A stretch of 64,000 nt of DNA from Nocardia abscessus (GTDB taxonomy: Bacteria; Actinomycetota; Actinomycetes; Mycobacteriales; Mycobacteriaceae). The translations under genes were made by a program, and so were the position numbers. Numbering within the stretch: the first letter of the stretch is position 1; each line of letters starts with the position of its first letter. The DNA lies in NCBI RefSeq assembly GCF_015477775.1, contig NZ_JADLQO010000001.1, forward strand, positions 806,001 to 870,000. Reading direction: 5' to 3'. This document shows positions 9,859-19,947 of this stretch, piece after piece. The notes beneath the pieces are model-generated. The model was not told the origin of the DNA. It did no database searches and saw only the letters and a list, made by a program, of their open reading frames with translations.

Positions 9859-10010
9859 CGTGACAGGCATCCTGGCCCGGCAGCGAGCAGGGAAGGCTGG
9901 ATGTGTTCAGGCTCACAGGCCGGTCGCGCTCGTGCCCGGTGTGGCGGGCGGATGGGCCTACGCTGTCGCGGTGATTCGTTTCGGTGCGAACGATCCGAGG
10001 AGGTCCCTGC

Positions 10011-10586
10011 GTGCGCAGAGTGGTGTTGGTGCTCCTCGCGGCGGCGCTGCCGATGTGGCCGGTTAGCGCGGGCGCGTCCCCGGCCGACGGGTCACTGGAC
10101 CGGCTGGTCGCCCTGGTGATCGAGCGCCTGGATACCGCCGACGCCGTCGCCGCGGCGAAGTGGGCGGCCGCGGGCGAGCACGGCATCGAGCCCGCCATCG
10201 ACGACCCGGTCAGGGAAGCCGAGGTCTACGACGCGATGGCGCGGCTCGGCAACGGCCGTGACCTGCCGGAGAACTGGGTGCGGCAGGTTTTTCTCGGGCA
10301 GATCGAGGCGAACAAGACGGTGCAGCGGGGGCTGATGCTGCGGTGGCGCTTCGACCCGGCTGCCGCGCCCACCGCGCCCGCGGGGCTCGCGTCGGTGCGT
10401 CCGGTGATCGACCGGGTGAACGTCGAGATCCTCGACCAGCTGGCCACCCGCCGGGCGGAGCTGACCGCGCCGGATTGCGCGGAACGATTGGCGCGCAGCG
10501 TGTTCGGCGTGTTCACCACCGGTCGTGGTGACCCGCTGCACCGAGCGGCGCTGGTACGGGCAGCCGCGTCGCTCTGCCCGGCGTAG
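10011..10586 (+). CDS. Secreted AroQ-type (gamma) chorismate mutase
   Basis: A 191-residue exported protein. It starts with GTG at 10011, 7 nt after a strong GAGGAGG; an upstream in-frame start would lie before this ribosome site. A signal peptide covers about residues 1-25 (VLVLLAAALPMWPVSAGA). The mature part has the all-helical AroQ pattern with the conserved Arg and Lys in ERLDTADAVAAAKW and the segment WVRQVFLGQIEANKTVQRG. It resembles the periplasmic chorismate mutase Rv1885c of M. tuberculosis, which isomerises chorismate to prephenate outside the cytoplasm for unknown reasons. Cys residues near 153 and the C-terminus could form a disulfide. The gene stands alone. Confidence 0.9.
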   Translation: MRRVVLVLLAAALPMWPVSAGASPADGSLDRLVALVIERLDTADAVAAAKWAAAGEHGIEPAIDDPVREAEVYDAMARLGNGRDLPENWVRQVFLGQIEANKTVQRGLMLRWRFDPAAAPTAPAGLASVRPVIDRVNVEILDQLATRRAELTAPDCAERLARSVFGVFTTGRGDPLHRAALVRAAASLCPA

Positions 10587-10899
10587 GCCCGGCCCGGCGG
10601 GGTCGGCCGGAGTGCGCCGGAAAGATGTGTCCAATACCACTTTCCAAGATTTGCTGGTTATGTGCTGAATGACACATCGGACAAAAGAGGCCGGACGGTC
10701 GGATCACATTCATGGCTTGTCACGCCCGTGTCGCAAATATCTCACCCGCCCGTTCGGCGAGTTAGCCGCCGCCGCTTGGTTTGCCGTGTCGCGAACGGGG
10801 GAAATCCTTTTCGACGCAGGTGAGGGCGGTTTCCCGGCCTAGTGAGGAAGGTCTCGGGGCAGTGTCGCGCGTCGGTTTTCCCAGCTGGCACCGGGTGCC

Positions 10900-10963
10900 A
10901 CGGGGATCGATCGCACGGCACTCGCTGCTTTACACTGGACAACGCGCACACGTGGAGGACCGA
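10900..10963 (+). promoter_or_regulatory. Possible promoter of the gltB leader
   Basis: TACACT at 10931-10936 resembles a -10 box and is the best candidate upstream of the mini-ORF; the -35 region is not convincing. The preceding stretch from 10587 shows no gene. Confidence 0.35.
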
Positions 10964-10981
10964 ATGCAGAAGCCCAGCTAA
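10964..10981 (+). CDS. Five-codon leader mini-ORF upstream of gltB
   Basis: ATG CAG AAG CCC AGC TAA encodes Met-Gln-Lys-Pro-Ser. A GGAGG at 10954-10958 lies 5 nt before the ATG, an excellent ribosome binding site for an otherwise trivial peptide. It opens the ~350-nt untranslated leader of gltB. A well-served mini-ORF ahead of a set of hairpins is the classical layout of an attenuator or translation-sensing leader, and the first internal codon is for glutamine, the substrate of the downstream enzyme. Translation has not been shown. Confidence 0.5.
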   Translation: MQKPS

Positions 10982-11328
10982 ACCTAGTTATTAGCACAAC
11001 CTAAGTTGGTTGGGCCCTGGACCTGACTTATCGTTTGCTCTTACGCCGAACACAGAACGTTCGGCTACCTCGCCCGCTCGGGCAGCCCCTAGCCAGGTGC
11101 TCAGCGTAGCGGGCGGGCACCCGCTCGGAGGTAAGGATCTTGTTAGGGATCCGTTACCGAAGGGCACCCACTACGTCACAGAAGCGGGTGGAGACAACTG
11201 CAGACCTGACTGCACGCCGAAGACCATCAGCGCGGCTGGCTTCGGAACGTACGGGCGCAGTCTTGTACGGAGGCGTTCGACGAAAGGCCGTTTTTTCTTC
11301 GAAGGCCGACTTTCTTGAAGGCAGAGGC
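10982..11328 (+). promoter_or_regulatory. Structured leader of gltB
   Basis: This 5' leader contains a series of stable inverted repeats: GCCGAAC/GTTCGGC (11045-11051 with 11059-11065), AGCGGG/CCCGCT (11108-11113 with 11120-11125), a 10-bp stem with one bulge (11130-11139 with 11148-11158) and TGCAG/CTGCA (11199-11203 with 11210-11214). A T-run follows at 11291-11296. The gltB ribosome site GAAGG is at 11317-11321. It does not match the glutamine, T-box, glycine or cobalamin riboswitch signatures I know. A second GGAGG at 11127-11131 precedes an in-frame TTG at 11140 that is open into gltB. Regulation by attenuation is inferred. Confidence 0.5.
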
Positions 11329-14300
11329 ATGACGCAACTTCCTGGCCACCGGTCACCTGGACCCATCGGGCTCTACGACCCGGCGAACGAGCACGACGCT
11401 TGCGGCGTCGCGTTCGTCGTCGACATGCACGGCCGCCGCAGCCGCGACATCGTCGACAAGGCTATTACGGCTCTGTTGAACCTGGAGCACCGTGGCGCCG
11501 CGGGCGCCGAGCCCAACAGTGGTGACGGCGCGGGCATCCTGATCCAGGTCCCGGACCGCTTCTTCCGCGCCATCGTGGACTTCGAGTTGCCGCCGGAGGG
11601 CTCCTACGCCACCGGTATCGCCTTCCTTCCGCAGGCCCGCCGCGAAGCCGCGCGCGCGGCCTACGGCGTGGAGAAGATCGTCAAGGAAGAGGGCCTCGAG
11701 GTCCTGGGCTGGCGTGAGGTGCCGATCGACGAGTCGTCGCTCGGCGCGCTGGCGCGCGACGCCATGCCGACCTTCCGGCAGATTTTCATCGCCTCGCCGA
11801 AGAACGCTTCCGATCCACTGTCGGACCTGGATCTGGAGCGTCGCGCCTACGTGGTGCGCAAGCGGGTCGAGCGCGAGCTGGGGTCGGCCGGTGCGGGTGA
11901 GGGCGCGGTCGGCAGGGAGTCGGTCTACTTCCCGAGCCTGTCCGGGCAGACCTTCGTCTACAAGGGCATGTTCACCACGCCGCAGCTGCGCGCGTTCTAC
12001 CTGGACCTGCAGGATTCCCGGGTGGAGAGCGCGCTGGGCATCGTGCACTCCCGCTTCTCCACCAACACCTTCCCGTCCTGGCCGCTCGCGCACCCGTTCC
12101 GCCGGGTGGCGCACAACGGTGAGATCAACACCGTCACCGGCAACGAGAACTGGATGCGCGCCCGCGAGGCGCTGCTGCGCAGCGACGTCTTCGGCGTCGA
12201 CTCCGCGGGCAAGAACCGGCTGGAGAAGATATTCCCCGTCTGTACCCCGGGGGCGAGCGACACCGCCCGGTTCGACGAGGTGCTGGAACTGCTGCACCTC
12301 GGCGGCCGCAGCTTGCCCCACGCCGTGCTCATGATGATCCCCGAGGCCTGGGAACGCAACGAGACCATGGACCCGCGTCAGCGGGCCTTCTACGAGTACC
12401 ACTCGATGCTGATGGAGCCGTGGGACGGCCCCGCATCGGTGTGCTTCACCGACGGCACCGTCGTCGGCGCCGTCCTCGACCGCAACGGCCTGCGGCCCAG
12501 CCGCATCTGGGTGACCGACGACGGCCTGGTCGTGATGGCCTCCGAGGTCGGCGTGCTGGACATCGACCCGTCCAAGGTGGTCAAGAAGGCGCGTCTGCAG
12601 CCGGGCCGCATGTTCCTGGTCGACACCGCCCAGGGCCGCATCGTCGGTGACGACGAGGTCAAGTCCCAGCTCGCCGCCGAGCACCCCTACCAGGAGTGGC
12701 TGGACGCGGGCGTATCCCGCCTGGCCGACCTGCCCGACCGCCCGCACGTGCACATGTCGCACGATCGCGTGCTGATCCGTCAGCAGATCTTCGGATACAC
12801 CACCGAGGAGCTCAACCTGCTGATCTCGCCGATGGCCAAGACTGGCGGCGAAGCGCTCGGCTCGATGGGCACCGACACTCCGATCGCGGTGCTCTCGGCG
12901 CGTCCGCGCCTGCTGTTCGACTACTTCTCCCAGCTGTTCGCGCAGGTCACCAACCCGCCGCTGGACGCGATCCGGGAAGAGGTGGTCACCAGCCTCAAGC
13001 GAAACATCGGCCCCGAGGCCGACCTGCTGCACCCGGGCCCGGAGTCCTGCAACATGATCGCGCTGGAGCAGCCGATCCTGGACAACGACGAGCTGGCCAA
13101 GCTCGTGCACATCAACGACGACGGATCGCACCCCGAGCTGCGCTCGGTGGTCGTGCGCGGCCTGTACCCGGTGAAGAAGGGCGGCAAGGGCCTGCGCAAG
13201 GCGCTGGAGGCGATCAACACCCAGGTGTCGGCCGCCATCGACGGCGGAGCGCGGATCATCGTGCTGTCCGACCGCGAGTCCAACGAGAAGCTGGCGCCGA
13301 TCCCGTCGCTGCTGCTCACCTCTTCGGTGCACCACCACCTGGTGCGCGAGCGCACCCGCACCATGGTCGGCCTGGTCGTGGAGGCCGGTGACGCCCGCGA
13401 GGTGCACCACATGGCCACCCTGGTCGGCTTCGGCGCCGCCGCGATCAACCCGTACATGGCCTTCGAGACCATCGAGGACATGCTCGAGCGCAACGCGCTG
13501 GAGATGCCGGGCAGCACCGGCGATCTGGCCGCCGACTACCGCAAGGCGGTTGCGAACTACAACAAGGCCGCGGGCAAGGGCGTGCTGAAGGTGATGTCCA
13601 AGATGGGCATCTCCACCCTGGCCTCCTACAACGGCGCCCAGCTGTTCCAGGTGATCGGCCTGTCGCAGGACCTGGTGGACGAGTACTTCACCGGCCTGCG
13701 CTCGCACCTGGACGGCATCGGCCTGGACGAGATCGCCGACGACGTCGCGCAGCGGCACCGGATCGCGTTCCTGGAGAACCGCAACGAGCGCGCGCACCGC
13801 GAACTCGAGGTCGGCGGTGAGTACCAGTGGCGGCGCGAGGGCGAGTACCACCTGTTCAACCCGGACACGGTGTTCAAGCTGCAGCATGCCACCCGGTCCG
13901 GCCAGTACTCGATCTTCAAGGAGTACACCAAGCTGGTCGACGACCAGTCCGAGCGGCTGGCGTCGCTGCGCGGTCTGTTCAAGTTCAAGCACAAGGCGCG
14001 CAGCCCGATTCCGATCGAAGAGGTCGAGTCGGCCGCGGAGATCGTGAAGCGGTTCTCCACCGGCGCGATGAGCTACGGCTCCATCTCGGCCGAGGCGCAC
14101 GAGACCCTGGCGATCGCGATGAACCGTCTCGGCGGCCGGTCGAACTCGGGTGAGGGCGGCGAGTCGCCGGCTCGCTTCGAGCCGGAGGAGAACGGCGACT
14201 GGCGGCGCAGCGCGATCAAGCAGGTGGCCTCCGGCCGCTTCGGCGTGACCGCGCACTACCTGACCAACTGCACCGACATCCAGATCAAGATGGCCCAAGG

Positions 14301-15981
14301 AGCGAAGCCCGGTGAGGGCGGCCAGCTTCCGGCGCACAAGGTGTACCCGTGGGTCGCCGAGGTGCGGCACTCGACGCCGGGCGTCGGCCTGATCTCGCCG
14401 CCGCCGCACCACGACATCTACTCGATCGAGGATCTGGCGCAGCTGATCCACGACCTGAAGAACGCGAACCCGCAGGCGCGCATCCACGTGAAGCTGGTCG
14501 CCGAGCCTGGCGTCGGCACCGTCGCGGCGGGCGTCTCCAAGGCGCACGCCGACGTCGTGCTGATCTCCGGTCACGACGGCGGCACCGGCGCCTCGCCGCT
14601 GACCTCGCTGAAGCACGCGGGCGGCCCCTGGGAACTCGGCCTGGCCGAGACCCAGCAGACGTTGCTGCTCAACGGGTTGCGCGACCGCATCGTCGTACAG
14701 GTCGACGGTCAGATGAAGACCGGCCGCGACGTGATGATCGCCGCGCTGCTCGGCGCCGAGGAGTACGGCTTCGCCACCGCGCCGCTGGTGGTCTCGGGCT
14801 GCATCATGATGCGCGTCTGCCACCTGGACACCTGCCCGGTCGGCGTCGCGACGCAGAACCCGGTGCTGCGCGAGCGCTTCACCGGCAAGCCGGAGTTCGT
14901 CGAGAACTTCTTCCTGTTCATCGCCGAGGAGGTCAGGGAGCTGCTGGCGCAGCTGGGCTTCCGCACCCTGGACGAGGCCATCGGCCGCGTCGACCTGCTC
15001 GACACCTCGCGGGCCAAGCAGCACTGGAAGGCCAGCAAGCTGGACCTGTCGCCGATCCTGGACGACGTCGAGACGGCGTTCATGTACCAGGACCGCCGCT
15101 GCACCAAGTCCCAGGACCACGGCCTGGACAAGGCGCTGGACCAGCAGCTGATCGTGCAGAGCCGCGACGCGCTGGAGCGGGGTCAGGCGGTGAAGTTCGA
15201 GACCAAGATCACGAACGTGAACCGCACGGTCGGCACCATGCTCGGCCACGAGGTGACCAAGCTCTACGGCGGCGCGGGCCTGCCCGACGACACCATCGAC
15301 ATCACCTTCACCGGGTCGGCGGGCAACAGCTTCGGCGCCTTCGTGCCCGCGGGCATCACGCTGCGCGTGCAGGGTGACGCGAACGACTATGTCGGCAAGG
15401 GTCTTTCCGGCGGCCGGCTGGTGGTGCGGCCGTCGCTGGACGCGCCCGGCGAGTTCGTGGCCGAGCAGAACATCATCGCGGGCAACGTGATCCTGTTCGG
15501 CGCGACCAGTGGCCAGGTGTTCCTCAGCGGTGTGGTCGGCGAGCGGTTCGCCGTGCGCAACTCCGGCGCCACCGCGGTGGTCGAGGGCGTGGGCGACCAC
15601 GGCTGCGAGTACATGACCGGTGGCCGGGTGGTCATCCTGGGCGAGACAGGACGCAACTTCGGCGCCGGTATGTCCGGCGGTGTGGCGTTCGTCTTCGACC
15701 CGGAGGGCAGCTTCGCCGCGAAGCTCAACCCCGAACAGGCCGACGCGGTCGAGCAGCTGGCCGGTGACGACTTCACCTGGCTGCACGACATCATCACCCA
15801 GCATCGTGACCAGACGGGTTCCCCGGTGGCCGATCGCATCCTGAGCGATTGGTCGCAGCAGGTGAACCACTTCGTGAAGGTCATGCCGCGCGAATACAAG
15901 AAGGTTTTGCTCGCCATCTCCGAAGCTGAGAAGAGCGGCAAGGACGTGGACGAAGCGATTATGGAGGCCGCACGTGGCTGA
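11329..15981 (+). CDS. gltB: Glutamate synthase (GOGAT) large subunit
   Basis: A 1550-residue alpha subunit of NADPH-dependent glutamate synthase, which transfers the amide of glutamine to 2-oxoglutarate. The N-terminal propeptide of 24 residues precedes the catalytic Cys25 (EHDACGVAF) of the class II amidotransferase domain. The central and FMN-binding synthase domains follow (~480-1210). The Fe-S cysteines are at about 1158-1169 ([12 protein letters not shown]), and the C-terminal beta-helix carries glycine-rich repeats (~1270-1500). ATG at 11329 has GAAGG 7 nt upstream. gltD overlaps its 3' end by 8 nt, so both subunits are made together. Length is normal and no damage is seen. Confidence 0.98.
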   Translation: MTQLPGHRSPGPIGLYDPANEHDACGVAFVVDMHGRRSRDIVDKAITALLNLEHRGAAGAEPNSGDGAGILIQVPDRFFRAIVDFELPPEGSYATGIAFLPQARREAARAAYGVEKIVKEEGLEVLGWREVPIDESSLGALARDAMPTFRQIFIASPKNASDPLSDLDLERRAYVVRKRVERELGSAGAGEGAVGRESVYFPSLSGQTFVYKGMFTTPQLRAFYLDLQDSRVESALGIVHSRFSTNTFPSWPLAHPFRRVAHNGEINTVTGNENWMRAREALLRSDVFGVDSAGKNRLEKIFPVCTPGASDTARFDEVLELLHLGGRSLPHAVLMMIPEAWERNETMDPRQRAFYEYHSMLMEPWDGPASVCFTDGTVVGAVLDRNGLRPSRIWVTDDGLVVMASEVGVLDIDPSKVVKKARLQPGRMFLVDTAQGRIVGDDEVKSQLAAEHPYQEWLDAGVSRLADLPDRPHVHMSHDRVLIRQQIFGYTTEELNLLISPMAKTGGEALGSMGTDTPIAVLSARPRLLFDYFSQLFAQVTNPPLDAIREEVVTSLKRNIGPEADLLHPGPESCNMIALEQPILDNDELAKLVHINDDGSHPELRSVVVRGLYPVKKGGKGLRKALEAINTQVSAAIDGGARIIVLSDRESNEKLAPIPSLLLTSSVHHHLVRERTRTMVGLVVEAGDAREVHHMATLVGFGAAAINPYMAFETIEDMLERNALEMPGSTGDLAADYRKAVANYNKAAGKGVLKVMSKMGISTLASYNGAQLFQVIGLSQDLVDEYFTGLRSHLDGIGLDEIADDVAQRHRIAFLENRNERAHRELEVGGEYQWRREGEYHLFNPDTVFKLQHATRSGQYSIFKEYTKLVDDQSERLASLRGLFKFKHKARSPIPIEEVESAAEIVKRFSTGAMSYGSISAEAHETLAIAMNRLGGRSNSGEGGESPARFEPEENGDWRRSAIKQVASGRFGVTAHYLTNCTDIQIKMAQGAKPGEGGQLPAHKVYPWVAEVRHSTPGVGLISPPPHHDIYSIEDLAQLIHDLKNANPQARIHVKLVAEPGVGTVAAGVSKAHADVVLISGHDGGTGASPLTSLKHAGGPWELGLAETQQTLLLNGLRDRIVVQVDGQMKTGRDVMIAALLGAEEYGFATAPLVVSGCIMMRVCHLDTCPVGVATQNPVLRERFTGKPEFVENFFLFIAEEVRELLAQLGFRTLDEAIGRVDLLDTSRAKQHWKASKLDLSPILDDVETAFMYQDRRCTKSQDHGLDKALDQQLIVQSRDALERGQAVKFETKITNVNRTVGTMLGHEVTKLYGGAGLPDDTIDITFTGSAGNSFGAFVPAGITLRVQGDANDYVGKGLSGGRLVVRPSLDAPGEFVAEQNIIAGNVILFGATSGQVFLSGVVGERFAVRNSGATAVVEGVGDHGCEYMTGGRVVILGETGRNFGAGMSGGVAFVFDPEGSFAAKLNPEQADAVEQLAGDDFTWLHDIITQHRDQTGSPVADRILSDWSQQVNHFVKVMPREYKKVLLAISEAEKSGKDVDEAIMEAARG

Positions 15982-17443
15982 CCCCCAGGGATTTCTGAAG
16001 CACACCGCACGCGAACTGCCCAAGCGGCGCCCGGTGCCGCTGCGCCTGATGGACTGGAAAGAGGTCTACGAGGAGAAGTTCTCCCACGAGACCCTGCGCA
16101 CCCAGGCCAGCCGGTGCATGGACTGCGGTATCCCGTTCTGCCACAACGGCTGTCCGCTGGGGAACCTGATCCCCGAGTGGAACGACCTGGTCTACAGGGA
16201 CCGCTGGCGGGAAGGCATCGACCGGCTGCACGCGACCAACAACTTCCCGGAGTTCACCGGCCGGTTGTGCCCCGCGCCGTGCGAGGCGTCCTGCGTGCTC
16301 GGCATCAACCAGGATCCGGTCACGATCAAGCAGGTCGAGGTCGAGATCATCGAGAACGCCTTCGACGAGGGCTGGGTGACCCCGGTCTACCCGACCCGCC
16401 TCACCGGCAAGAAGGTCGCCGTCGTCGGTTCCGGCCCGGCCGGCCTCGCCGCGGCGCAGCAGCTGACTCGCGCCGGGCACACCGTGACCGTGTTCGAGCG
16501 CGCCGACCGCGTCGGCGGCCTGCTGCGCTACGGCATCCCGGAATTCAAGATGGAGAAGCGCTTCATCGACCGCCGCTTGGCGCAGATGGAGGCCGAGGGC
16601 ACCATCTTCAAGACCGGTGTGAACGTGGGCGTCGACATCACGGCCGAGCAGCTGCGTGAGCGGTTCGACGCGATCGTGCTGGCCGGCGGCGCCACCCTGG
16701 CGCGTGACCTGCCGATCCCGGGCCGCGACCTGGACGGCATCCACCAGGCCATGGAGTTCCTGCCCTGGGCCAACCGGGTGCAGCACGGTGACGACGTCAC
16801 CGATGACGAGGGCCTGCCGCCCATCCACGCGAAGGGCAAGAAGGTCGTCATCATCGGCGGTGGCGACACCGGCGCCGACTGCCTGGGCACCTCGCACCGG
16901 CAGGGCGCGGCCAGCGTGCACCAGTTCGAGATCATGCCGCGTCCGCCGGAGGAGCGGGCCGACTCGACCCCGTGGCCGACCTACCCGCTGATGTACCGGG
17001 TTTCCTCGGCGCACGAGGAGGGCGGCGAGCGGGTGTTCTCGGTGAACACCGAGCGCTTCGTCGGCGCGGACGGCAAGGTGACCGGCCTGGACGCGCACGA
17101 GGTCAAGATGGTCAACGGCCGCTTCGAGAAGGTGGAAGGCACCGACTTCACCCTCGAGGCCGACCTGGTGCTGCTGGCCATGGGCTTCGTCGGTCCCGAG
17201 AAGCCGGGTCTGCTCACCGATCTCGGCGTCGGCTACGACCAGCGCGGCAACGTCCAGCGCGACAAGAACTGGGCGACCAACGTTCCCGGCGTCTTCGTCG
17301 CCGGTGACATGGGCCGCGGCCAGTCGCTCATCGTCTGGGCCATCGCCGAGGGCCGCGCCGCGGCCGCGGGCGTGGACCGGTACCTGGAAGGCGAGACCGC
17401 GCTTCCGGCGCCGATCACGCCCACCATGGTGGCTCAGCGCTAG
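15974..17443 (+). CDS. gltD: Glutamate synthase small subunit
   Basis: A 489-residue beta subunit that oxidises NADPH and passes electrons to GltB. The N-terminus holds the two Cys clusters for [4Fe-4S] centres ([17 protein letters not shown] and [12 protein letters not shown]). Two dinucleotide folds follow: FAD ([17 protein letters not shown], ~147) and NADPH ([17 protein letters not shown], ~290), then the C-terminal FAD motif [18 protein letters not shown]. It starts with GTG at 15974 inside the last codons of gltB, an 8-nt overlap. A strong terminator follows 28 bp downstream. Confidence 0.98.
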   Translation: MADPQGFLKHTARELPKRRPVPLRLMDWKEVYEEKFSHETLRTQASRCMDCGIPFCHNGCPLGNLIPEWNDLVYRDRWREGIDRLHATNNFPEFTGRLCPAPCEASCVLGINQDPVTIKQVEVEIIENAFDEGWVTPVYPTRLTGKKVAVVGSGPAGLAAAQQLTRAGHTVTVFERADRVGGLLRYGIPEFKMEKRFIDRRLAQMEAEGTIFKTGVNVGVDITAEQLRERFDAIVLAGGATLARDLPIPGRDLDGIHQAMEFLPWANRVQHGDDVTDDEGLPPIHAKGKKVVIIGGGDTGADCLGTSHRQGAASVHQFEIMPRPPEERADSTPWPTYPLMYRVSSAHEEGGERVFSVNTERFVGADGKVTGLDAHEVKMVNGRFEKVEGTDFTLEADLVLLAMGFVGPEKPGLLTDLGVGYDQRGNVQRDKNWATNVPGVFVAGDMGRGQSLIVWAIAEGRAAAAGVDRYLEGETALPAPITPTMVAQR

Positions 17444-17471
17444 TCCCCTCTCTTACCGGAGCGGAAACGAA

Positions 17472-17506
17472 GGCGCCTGTGGACAACTTGTCCACAGGCG
17501 CCTTTT
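17472..17506 (+). terminator. Rho-independent terminator of gltBD with two inverted DnaA-box sequences
   Basis: Perfect 15-nt arms (17472-17486 and 17488-17502) separated by one base form a GC-rich hairpin followed by TTTT. The inner part of the stem is TGTGGACAA / TTGTCCACA (17478-17486 and 17488-17496), which equals the mycobacterial DnaA-box consensus on both strands. Confidence 0.9.
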
Positions 17507-17781
17507 CGCGATCTGTGGGCTTGCGCACAGCGCTGCGACCGTTCTCCTGCCGGACCGGCAACGAAAATCCGACACACTACGGCGTTCGAATGGCATTGCG
17601 GCGTTCGTGGCTTTATTGTGATCTCCGGCGTGCTGGGTGATCTTGGGATGTGGTTGTGAGTGCACGTCATCCGGTTGGGTGACTTCTGTTCACCCGGCGT
17701 GCACGGGAACGACATCCGGTGAGTTCAGCATTGACGCGGCAACTCGGCGGGAAGTTCGACGAGGGCGAGGTTTGGAGCGGT
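17507..17781. other. Spacer between gltD terminator and cutinase gene
   Basis: No credible gene. A GGAG at 17774 serves the cutinase start. I see no clear promoter motif or repeat. Confidence 0.5.
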
Positions 17782-18681
17782 ATGCAGTGGAAGAAGGTCG
17801 TCGCGGCTCTGGGCGCGTCCGCGACCGTGATGTCCGGCTTGGTTTTCGGCAGTGGGTCGGCGAACGCCGCTCCCGGATGCCCGAGTTTGTACGTGGTGGC
17901 GATTCCGGGCACTTGGGAGACCGGGCGGGACAAGACCCCGCAGCCCGGCATGCTCGCGGGTGTCACTCGGGGCCTGCCCTCCTCCGTGGAAGTCGACTAC
18001 GTGACCTACGCCGCCACCGCCTTCCCGTGGGAGGGTGAGGTTTACGGCAACTCCAAGAAGGAGGCGGTCGACAACGCGCGCGGCTTGATCGGGAGCATGG
18101 CGCAGCAGTGCGGCGCGACGAAGATCGCGCTGGTCGGCTACAGCCAGGGCGCGGACGCCGCAGGCGACCTCGCCGCCGAGATCGGGACCGGTCTCAGTGT
18201 CGTGCCTGCCGATCGCGTCGCCGGTGTCGGCCTGATCTCCGATCCGCGCCGTTCGCCCACCGACACCCAGGTCGGCCCGGTCGCCCCCGGTGCGGGCGCG
18301 GGCGGCCCCCGGGTCGGCGGTTTCGGCTGGGTCAGCGACCGCACCCGCACGATCTGCGCGCTCGACGACCTCTACTGCGCGACGGCGACCGACGACTTCG
18401 TCACGCGGTTCGCCGGTTTCCTCGCCCAGGCGTCGGACGCCAACCCCGCCAACATGTGGCGCTACCAGATCGAAGCGGGCAACATCATCGGCGATCTGAT
18501 GACTTCCGGTGGCGTCCCGGTCCTGCAGGCGCAGCTGACCGACTCGGCCAACCAGCAGCGGGCCAAGGACCTGGAGCGCTTCTACAAGTCGCAGGCGCAC
18601 ACCCTGTACGGCAGCTACCCGGTGGGCGGCGGCCAGACCGCCATCTCCTGGATGCACAACTGGATCGCGGGCATGGCCTGA
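17782..18681 (+). CDS. Secreted cutinase-family serine hydrolase
   Basis: A 299-residue exported alpha/beta hydrolase. ATG at 17782 is preceded by GGAG 4 nt upstream; a longer in-frame form adds 21 unlikely residues before the signal peptide (VVAALGASATVMSGLVFG, cleavage near NAA-APG). The nucleophile Ser is in GYSQGADAAG, a likely Asp is in the ICALDDLYC region where two Cys can form the conserved disulfide, and the catalytic His is probably in the AHTLYGSYPV segment. Actinobacterial cutinase-like proteins act on esters and envelope lipids. The large family in mycolic-acid bacteria includes phospholipases and thioesterases, so the substrate is open. Confidence 0.88.
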   Translation: MQWKKVVAALGASATVMSGLVFGSGSANAAPGCPSLYVVAIPGTWETGRDKTPQPGMLAGVTRGLPSSVEVDYVTYAATAFPWEGEVYGNSKKEAVDNARGLIGSMAQQCGATKIALVGYSQGADAAGDLAAEIGTGLSVVPADRVAGVGLISDPRRSPTDTQVGPVAPGAGAGGPRVGGFGWVSDRTRTICALDDLYCATATDDFVTRFAGFLAQASDANPANMWRYQIEAGNIIGDLMTSGGVPVLQAQLTDSANQQRAKDLERFYKSQAHTLYGSYPVGGGQTAISWMHNWIAGMA

Positions 18682-18700
18682 GCTGCCCGTCGAAACCACA

Positions 18701-18734
18701 GGGCCCACCTCCGAACTCGGAGGTGGGCCCTTCT
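18701..18734. terminator. Stem-loop terminator after the cutinase gene
   Basis: A 13-bp perfect stem (18701-18713 with 18718-18730), loop AACT, followed by TTCT. It lies between the convergent cutinase and small secreted-protein genes and may stop transcription from both sides. Confidence 0.85.
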
Positions 18735-18750
18735 CGTTGTGCTGGAACGA

Positions 18751-19068
18751 CTAGCTCGACCCGGTCGGCGGCAAGTCGTGCCGGAAGTGCTTCAGCAGCG
18801 GTCGATCCGGCCCGGGGCCATCCTGCCCCGGGCAGTCCTGCGGCCCACGGCCCGGGCCGTCATGCCGTTCGTGACGTTCGAAATGACGGGGGCGGCCGTT
18901 GATGTCGGCGCCCTGCGGCGCATCCACCACCTGTACCTGGCCCTGGTCGGCGGGAGTTTCGGCGGACGCGGTCGCGGCGAGGGCCGCGAGCGGGACGGCG
19001 ATCAGCGCACCGGCCACGGCCACCCGGGTGAGACGCCGCAGTGGCGTAACGGTCTTGGAGAGCGACAC
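18751..19068 (-). CDS. Small secreted hypothetical protein
   Basis: A 105-residue protein with a signal peptide (LTRVAVAGALIAVPLAALAA, cleavage near ASA-ETP). The mature region of about 70 residues is hydrophilic, rich in Pro, Gly, His and Arg, with the stretch HFERHERHDGPGRG and a single Cys. GTG at 19068 is chosen because GAAAGGA lies 5 nt upstream. No known domain is recognised. The His/acid-rich composition could bind metal, but this is only a compositional guess. Confidence 0.7.
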   Translation of the reverse strand: MSLSKTVTPLRRLTRVAVAGALIAVPLAALAATASAETPADQGQVQVVDAPQGADINGRPRHFERHERHDGPGRGPQDCPGQDGPGPDRPLLKHFRHDLPPTGSS

Positions 19069-19182
19069 GGAATTCCTTTCTCTCGAACCGTGAGCCACTG
19101 ATCGGCAGCGGCTCACCGGTCCCATCGAAGATTCCGTCACTGGGACACCGGTGCGACCGGCCTGGCAATCGGCTGTGAATGC

Positions 19183-19797
19183 TCAGCGCGTCTCGATATT
19201 GCGCGGCAACAGATCCCAGACGTGCCCGTTCTCGTTGACCGTTGCGGCCGTGCGACGGCCGGTGCGGGAGAACAGGAGCCGGGTGATCGAGCAGTAGTCG
19301 ATGGGAAAGGTCAACGGTCGCTCCAGACCGAGGACCTCTTGCAACAGCACGTTGATCACACCGCCGTGGGCGAACGCGACCACAGTGTCGGCCGGATCGG
19401 TGGCCGCGACGATATCGGCGACGGCGGCATGCACCCTGGCCTTGAACGACTCGCCGTCGACCTGCACGGGCAGATGCCCCGCCTTGATCCGGTCGTAGGC
19501 GTCGCGGAATTCGACCTTGGCATCCTCGATCGGGATGTAAGCCGGCAGATCGCGATCGTATTCGGCGAGACCGTCGACGATCTCGACGCCGAGGCCGAGC
19601 TTCGCGGCGGTCGGCGCCGCCGTTTCCCTGGCCCGTCGCTGCGGGCTGCTCACCACCCGGGCGACCCGATGGTGACCGAGCGCCGCGGGCACCCGCTCGG
19701 CTTGCTCCAGCCCGACCGGGGCCAATTCCGGATCGGCGGGCCCACCCGAACTCAGCATCCGGACCGGCTGGGCATGACGAACGAGAATCAACTGCAC
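19183..19797 (-). CDS. Histidine phosphatase family protein
   Basis: A 204-residue member of the phosphoglycerate-mutase-like histidine phosphatase superfamily. The catalytic motif LILVRHAQP is at the extreme N-terminus (RHA triad), followed by SSPQRRARETA and the second catalytic His in VVAFAHGGVINVLL. GTG at 19797 gives the usual family N-terminus; GTG at 19806 is an alternative. The conserved residues suggest a functional phosphatase, but the substrate cannot be read from sequence. Confidence 0.88.
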   Translation of the reverse strand: MQLILVRHAQPVRMLSSGGPADPELAPVGLEQAERVPAALGHHRVARVVSSPQRRARETAAPTAAKLGLGVEIVDGLAEYDRDLPAYIPIEDAKVEFRDAYDRIKAGHLPVQVDGESFKARVHAAVADIVAATDPADTVVAFAHGGVINVLLQEVLGLERPLTFPIDYCSITRLLFSRTGRRTAATVNENGHVWDLLPRNIETR

Positions 19798-19903
19798 CCG
19801 CCCCACTCTGCCCCATGCCCCTGACCTGTTCCATCCGGCCCCACGGACCCTACGTCCGGCACGGATGATCGTCCTGCTGTGGCTATGGGAGCGGGCTCAC
19901 GCA

Positions 19904-19936
19904 ACGGCCCGGTTCGCTTCGCGCGAGCCGGGCCGT
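19904..19936 (-). terminator. Stem-loop downstream of small membrane protein gene
   Basis: Arms ACGGCCCGGTTCGC (19904-19917) and GCGAGCCGGGCCGT (19923-19936) pair over 14 nt with one G-T wobble and lie just after the stop of the 69-residue membrane protein. Confidence 0.65.
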
Positions 19937-19947
19937 CGATGTCTGCC

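Noticed and set aside
10982..11328. Known riboswitch in the gltB leader
   Set aside because: I could not match the core motifs of T-box, cobalamin, glycine, SAM or glutamine riboswitches; left as unassigned structured leader.
11353..16023. A 1556-codon open frame antisense to gltB-gltD
   Set aside because: The gltB frame has complete family motifs; the antisense frame has repetitive Val/Leu/Arg/His composition typical of shadow frames in high-GC DNA.
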